In this document: positions 61,285-64,000 of the stretch, piece by piece
How the letters are laid out: every line of letters starts with the position of its first letter
How positions within the stretch are numbered: position 1 is the stretch's first letter
Source: Candidatus Eisenbacteria bacterium
GTDB lineage: Bacteria > Desulfobacterota > Binatia > DP-6
Assembly (NCBI GenBank): GCA_035577985.1
Contig: DATJZY010000166.1
Coordinates: 1 to 64,000 of the forward strand
DNA: 64,000 bases
Direction: 5' to 3'
Notes under the pieces: model-generated
What the model saw: only the letters and a program-made list of their open reading frames with translations
Databases searched by the model: none
What the model was told of the DNA's origin: nothing
Program-made: the position numbers and the translations under genes

Positions 61285-64000
61285 GCGTCGACCAGGTCGT
61301 CCGGTTGGGACTGGCAGCCTTGCTGCTGGTCGCCGGGCGTGGTTGGGCGGGCGAGCTCGACGGACCCACGATGTCCGCCGAGGTACGCGTGCTGTCCGGG
61401 CCGAACGCGCCGACGGTGATCACGCTCCAGGCCGAGCCCGACGCGCGCATCGAGGACCGCACGCCGGGCGCGCATCCGGCGTCGGACGTGAAGGGGCCGG
61501 CGAGCGTCGGCGAGACGTTCACCGACGAAGTGAGCTTCCTGGTCGCCGGCGCACCCGTCTCGCGCCAGGCCGCGATCGAGGTCGCCGACGCGCTCGTCTC
61601 GACGGTGCGCCTGTCGCCCGAGGCGGGCGGCACCCAGGTGGTCGTGTTCGTCCGGCAGCCGGTCAGCTACACGATCGCCCACCCGACGGCGACGGGCGCC
61701 ATCGCCGTCACGCTGCGGCCCCGCACGGTCGCGACCGCGGCCGCGCAACCTGCCGGTACGCGCAAGCGTGCGGCGCCGCGCGCCGAAGGCGAGAGCAACC
61801 AGGTCGCCGTCGACGCCGCGGAGATGCAATACGACCAGGACCAGAACGTCCTCACCGCGCGCGGCGGCGTGACGCTCACGCGCGGCGAGACGACGGTGCG
61901 CGCCGACGAGGTGACCTACGATCGCACGACGGCGGTCGCCGAGGCGCGCGGGCACGTCGTGGTGGTCGATCCCGAGGGCACGATGGAGGGCGAGGCGGCG
62001 CGCCTCGACCTCGACGACGAGACCGGCTGGGTCGTCGACGCGGAAGCCGACATGAAACGGAGCCCGTACCACTTGAAGGCGGGCCAGGTGGAGAAGCTGG
62101 GCGGGCCCTGCTACCGGGTGGAGAACGGCGTCTTCACGACCTGCCGCTGCGGCGGCATCGAGTCGCCCTCGTGGAGCATCGCCGGGAAGGAGACCAACGT
62201 CACGCTCGGCGGCGTCGGCGTCACCAAGGACGCCACCCTGCGCGTGCAGGACACACCGGTCTTCTGGTCGCCGTACTTCCTCTTTCCGGCCAACACGGAG
62301 CGCGAGACCGGCTTCCTCTTCCCGCGCCTGGGCTACTCGAACAAGCGCGGCTTCCTCTACGAGCAGCCGTTCTTCTGGGCGATCGACAAGAGCAACGACG
62401 CGACCATCACCGCCGATCTCGAGACCGCCGCCCGCGTCGGCGTGATCGGCGAGTACCGCTATCAGTGGTCCAAAGAGACGCGCGGCATCTTCACCGGCGC
62501 CTACTTCAACGAGCGGATCGGCGGAAGCCCCGAGCCGATCACGCCCCTCTCGCCCCAGTCGGCGGAGGTGCCCGTCAATCGCTGGGTCGTGGCCGGGCGG
62601 CACATCCAGCCGTTCCTGTGGGACAGCAAGCTCTACCTCGACGTGCTCCGCGTGAGCGACGACGACTTCTTCCGCGAGATCCGCGCCTTCTCGTCGACGG
62701 TCCGCAGCGACATCCAGATCCGCAGCACGCGCTTCACCCGCTCGCGGCTCGGCGCCATCAAGACGTGGGACGACGGCCTGGCGCAGGTCGACGCGACGGC
62801 GTACCAGGACCTGATAGATTCGCAGGACCTGACGCTCGACCGGGTGCCGCGGGTGAACGCCGAGCACGCGATGCCGCTGCTCGGCGGCGTGGTCGTGGGC
62901 CGGCTCGCCGGCGAGGCGACCGATTTCCAGCGCACCGAAGGCTACGACGGCCTGCGGCTGGACTTTGCCCCCGAGCTCACGCTGCCCTTCAATTGGGGAC
63001 GCTACCTGTACGGCTCCGTCCGCGGGCAGTTTCGCGAAACCGCATACCACCTGACCAACGGCGAGCAGGTGGGGATCTTCGTGCCGGACAACCCGGGTAT
63101 CGCGACGAAGTTCGCGCTCGGAAAGAACGTGCTGCCCGACCTCGACACGAACCGCAGCCGCGAGATCGGCGAGGTCCATACGACGCTCGGAACCGAGCTC
63201 ACCCACGTCTACCGTTTCCCGTACTTCGGGTTCGAGAAGATCCGGCACACGATCGAGCCGGAGATCCAGTACCTGTACGTCCCACAGGTGGGGCGCGACG
63301 TGGGCTCCGTTCGCACGCGCGTCGACGGCAATCCGGGGACGCTGTTCAGCGAGGGGTATCTCTTCGACGACGTCGACGCGATCAACCGGCGCAACTTCAT
63401 CTCGTACGGCGTCACCACCCGGGTCTTCGGGCGGGCCGCCACCGCCACCGAGACCGCGCGCGCCGCGAGCGAGCTCGCCGAGGAGGCGGCAGCCTCCGAG
63501 GACGACGAGGACAACGAGGACGAGGACGGCGAGAACCTGTCCGATCAGTTCGATCAGGTCGCGGCGGACATGCTCCCGCAAGGCCTGCCGCTGGCGGCGG
63601 CGCCGCCCGGGAAGCCGCGCAAGCCGACGGCGGCTACCCCCGCGAGCGTCAACACCTCGCAGGAGCTCGCGCGCGCGAGCGTGCTCCAGGGCTACGACAT
63701 CTCGCGCAGCATCGCCGGCGGGAGCCATCTCTCCGACCTCGACTTCCAGCTGCGCGTGACGCCGACGGGGTACCTGGGCTTCTCGTACGCGAACTCCATC
63801 GACCTGAACGACGGGCGGCTCCTCGCACAGTCGATCGGCATGGTGCTGCGCGAGCCGTGGTGGCAGCCGCCCCCGGGACGCGTCAGCTTCCAGAGCCCGT
63901 CCGCGATCGGCGCCTCGTACCGGTTCACCGCCGACAACTTGAACGCCGGCCTCACGCCCGGATCGCCGGAGAACCGGCTCTTCAACAACCCCGACCCGGT
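61281..64000 (+). CDS. lptD: LPS-assembly protein LptD, 3' truncated by the window edge
   Basis: 906 residues are visible and the frame is open at the right edge. A signal peptide ends near GWAG. Residues about 28-155 form an AMIN-like domain unusual for LptD. The OstA/LptA-like jellyroll follows (VDAAEMQYDQDQNVLTARG to about 270), then the beta-barrel region beginning near PVFWSPYFLFPANTERETGF. Cys residues C277, C288 and C290 may form the disulfide needed in other LptD proteins. An acidic run (EDDEDNEDEDGE) near residue 742 and a Pro-rich stretch interrupt the barrel. It inserts LPS in the outer membrane. It overlaps folC by 4 nt. Confidence 0.9.
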   Translation, partial: MSVDQVVRLGLAALLLVAGRGWAGELDGPTMSAEVRVLSGPNAPTVITLQAEPDARIEDRTPGAHPASDVKGPASVGETFTDEVSFLVAGAPVSRQAAIEVADALVSTVRLSPEAGGTQVVVFVRQPVSYTIAHPTATGAIAVTLRPRTVATAAAQPAGTRKRAAPRAEGESNQVAVDAAEMQYDQDQNVLTARGGVTLTRGETTVRADEVTYDRTTAVAEARGHVVVVDPEGTMEGEAARLDLDDETGWVVDAEADMKRSPYHLKAGQVEKLGGPCYRVENGVFTTCRCGGIESPSWSIAGKETNVTLGGVGVTKDATLRVQDTPVFWSPYFLFPANTERETGFLFPRLGYSNKRGFLYEQPFFWAIDKSNDATITADLETAARVGVIGEYRYQWSKETRGIFTGAYFNERIGGSPEPITPLSPQSAEVPVNRWVVAGRHIQPFLWDSKLYLDVLRVSDDDFFREIRAFSSTVRSDIQIRSTRFTRSRLGAIKTWDDGLAQVDATAYQDLIDSQDLTLDRVPRVNAEHAMPLLGGVVVGRLAGEATDFQRTEGYDGLRLDFAPELTLPFNWGRYLYGSVRGQFRETAYHLTNGEQVGIFVPDNPGIATKFALGKNVLPDLDTNRSREIGEVHTTLGTELTHVYRFPYFGFEKIRHTIEPEIQYLYVPQVGRDVGSVRTRVDGNPGTLFSEGYLFDDVDAINRRNFISYGVTTRVFGRAATATETARAASELAEEAAASEDDEDNEDEDGENLSDQFDQVAADMLPQGLPLAAAPPGKPRKPTAATPASVNTSQELARASVLQGYDISRSIAGGSHLSDLDFQLRVTPTGYLGFSYANSIDLNDGRLLAQSIGMVLREPWWQPPPGRVSFQSPSAIGASYRFTADNLNAGLTPGSPENRLFNNPDP

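Overview
The window is GC-rich chromosomal DNA from a Gram-negative bacterium. LptF, LptG and LptD genes imply an outer membrane with lipopolysaccharide transport. Gene neighbourhoods such as tig-clpP-clpX-lon-hup, rplM-rpsI-argC, and an argS-type gene followed by a SPOR gene are typical of the former Deltaproteobacteria. Small secreted Cys-rich proteins with poly-Thr linkers fit lineages such as Binatota or Myxococcota. That placement is inference; no rRNA gene is present to settle it.

Layout. 1-1.8 kb holds secreted or envelope proteins: the end of a Thr-Ala-Pro repeat protein, a small membrane zinc-ribbon protein and a CHRD-domain protein. 2-3.7 kb is a tightly overlapping trio (ClpP-fold SDH_sah protein, VOC protein, rhodanese). 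3.7-9.9 kb has tRNA-Leu followed by the protein quality-control block tig, clpP, clpX, lon and an HU gene. 10.1-14.7 kb is an accessory island: tRNA-Val, a duplicated Cys-rich secreted protein, scars of an IS3 transposase and a tyrosine recombinase, a beta-solenoid repeat protein and another Cys-rich secreted protein. 14.7-19.9 kb has tRNA-Asp, rplM, rpsI and argC, then convergent lptG/lptF and divergent rlmB.

19.9-51.4 kb is one almost uninterrupted information-processing block, all on the + strand. It runs tRNA-Thr, Tyr, Gly, Thr, rpmG, tRNA-Trp, secE, nusG, rplKAJL, rpoBC, rpsLG, fusA, tuf, then the S10, spc and alpha operons through rpoA and rplQ. Many genes overlap by 1-4 nt. infA is not in its usual place beside rpmJ, and no tuf copy lies beside the tRNAs.

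51.4-64 kb starts at a good sigma70-like promoter. It encodes an arginyl-tRNA synthetase-like protein that has lost the catalytic core and both signature motifs, then a SPOR-domain protein, a complete trpEGDCFBA operon, folC, and lptD cut off by the window edge. From trpE onward nearly every stop overlaps the next start, so this looks like one transcription unit. The catalytically dead ArgRS paralogue at its head is the most interesting candidate for an undescribed function. Other points of interest are a C-terminal SPSGA(F/Y)(I/L)D signature on two secreted proteins, two large GC-rich inverted repeats, and the mobile-element scar.
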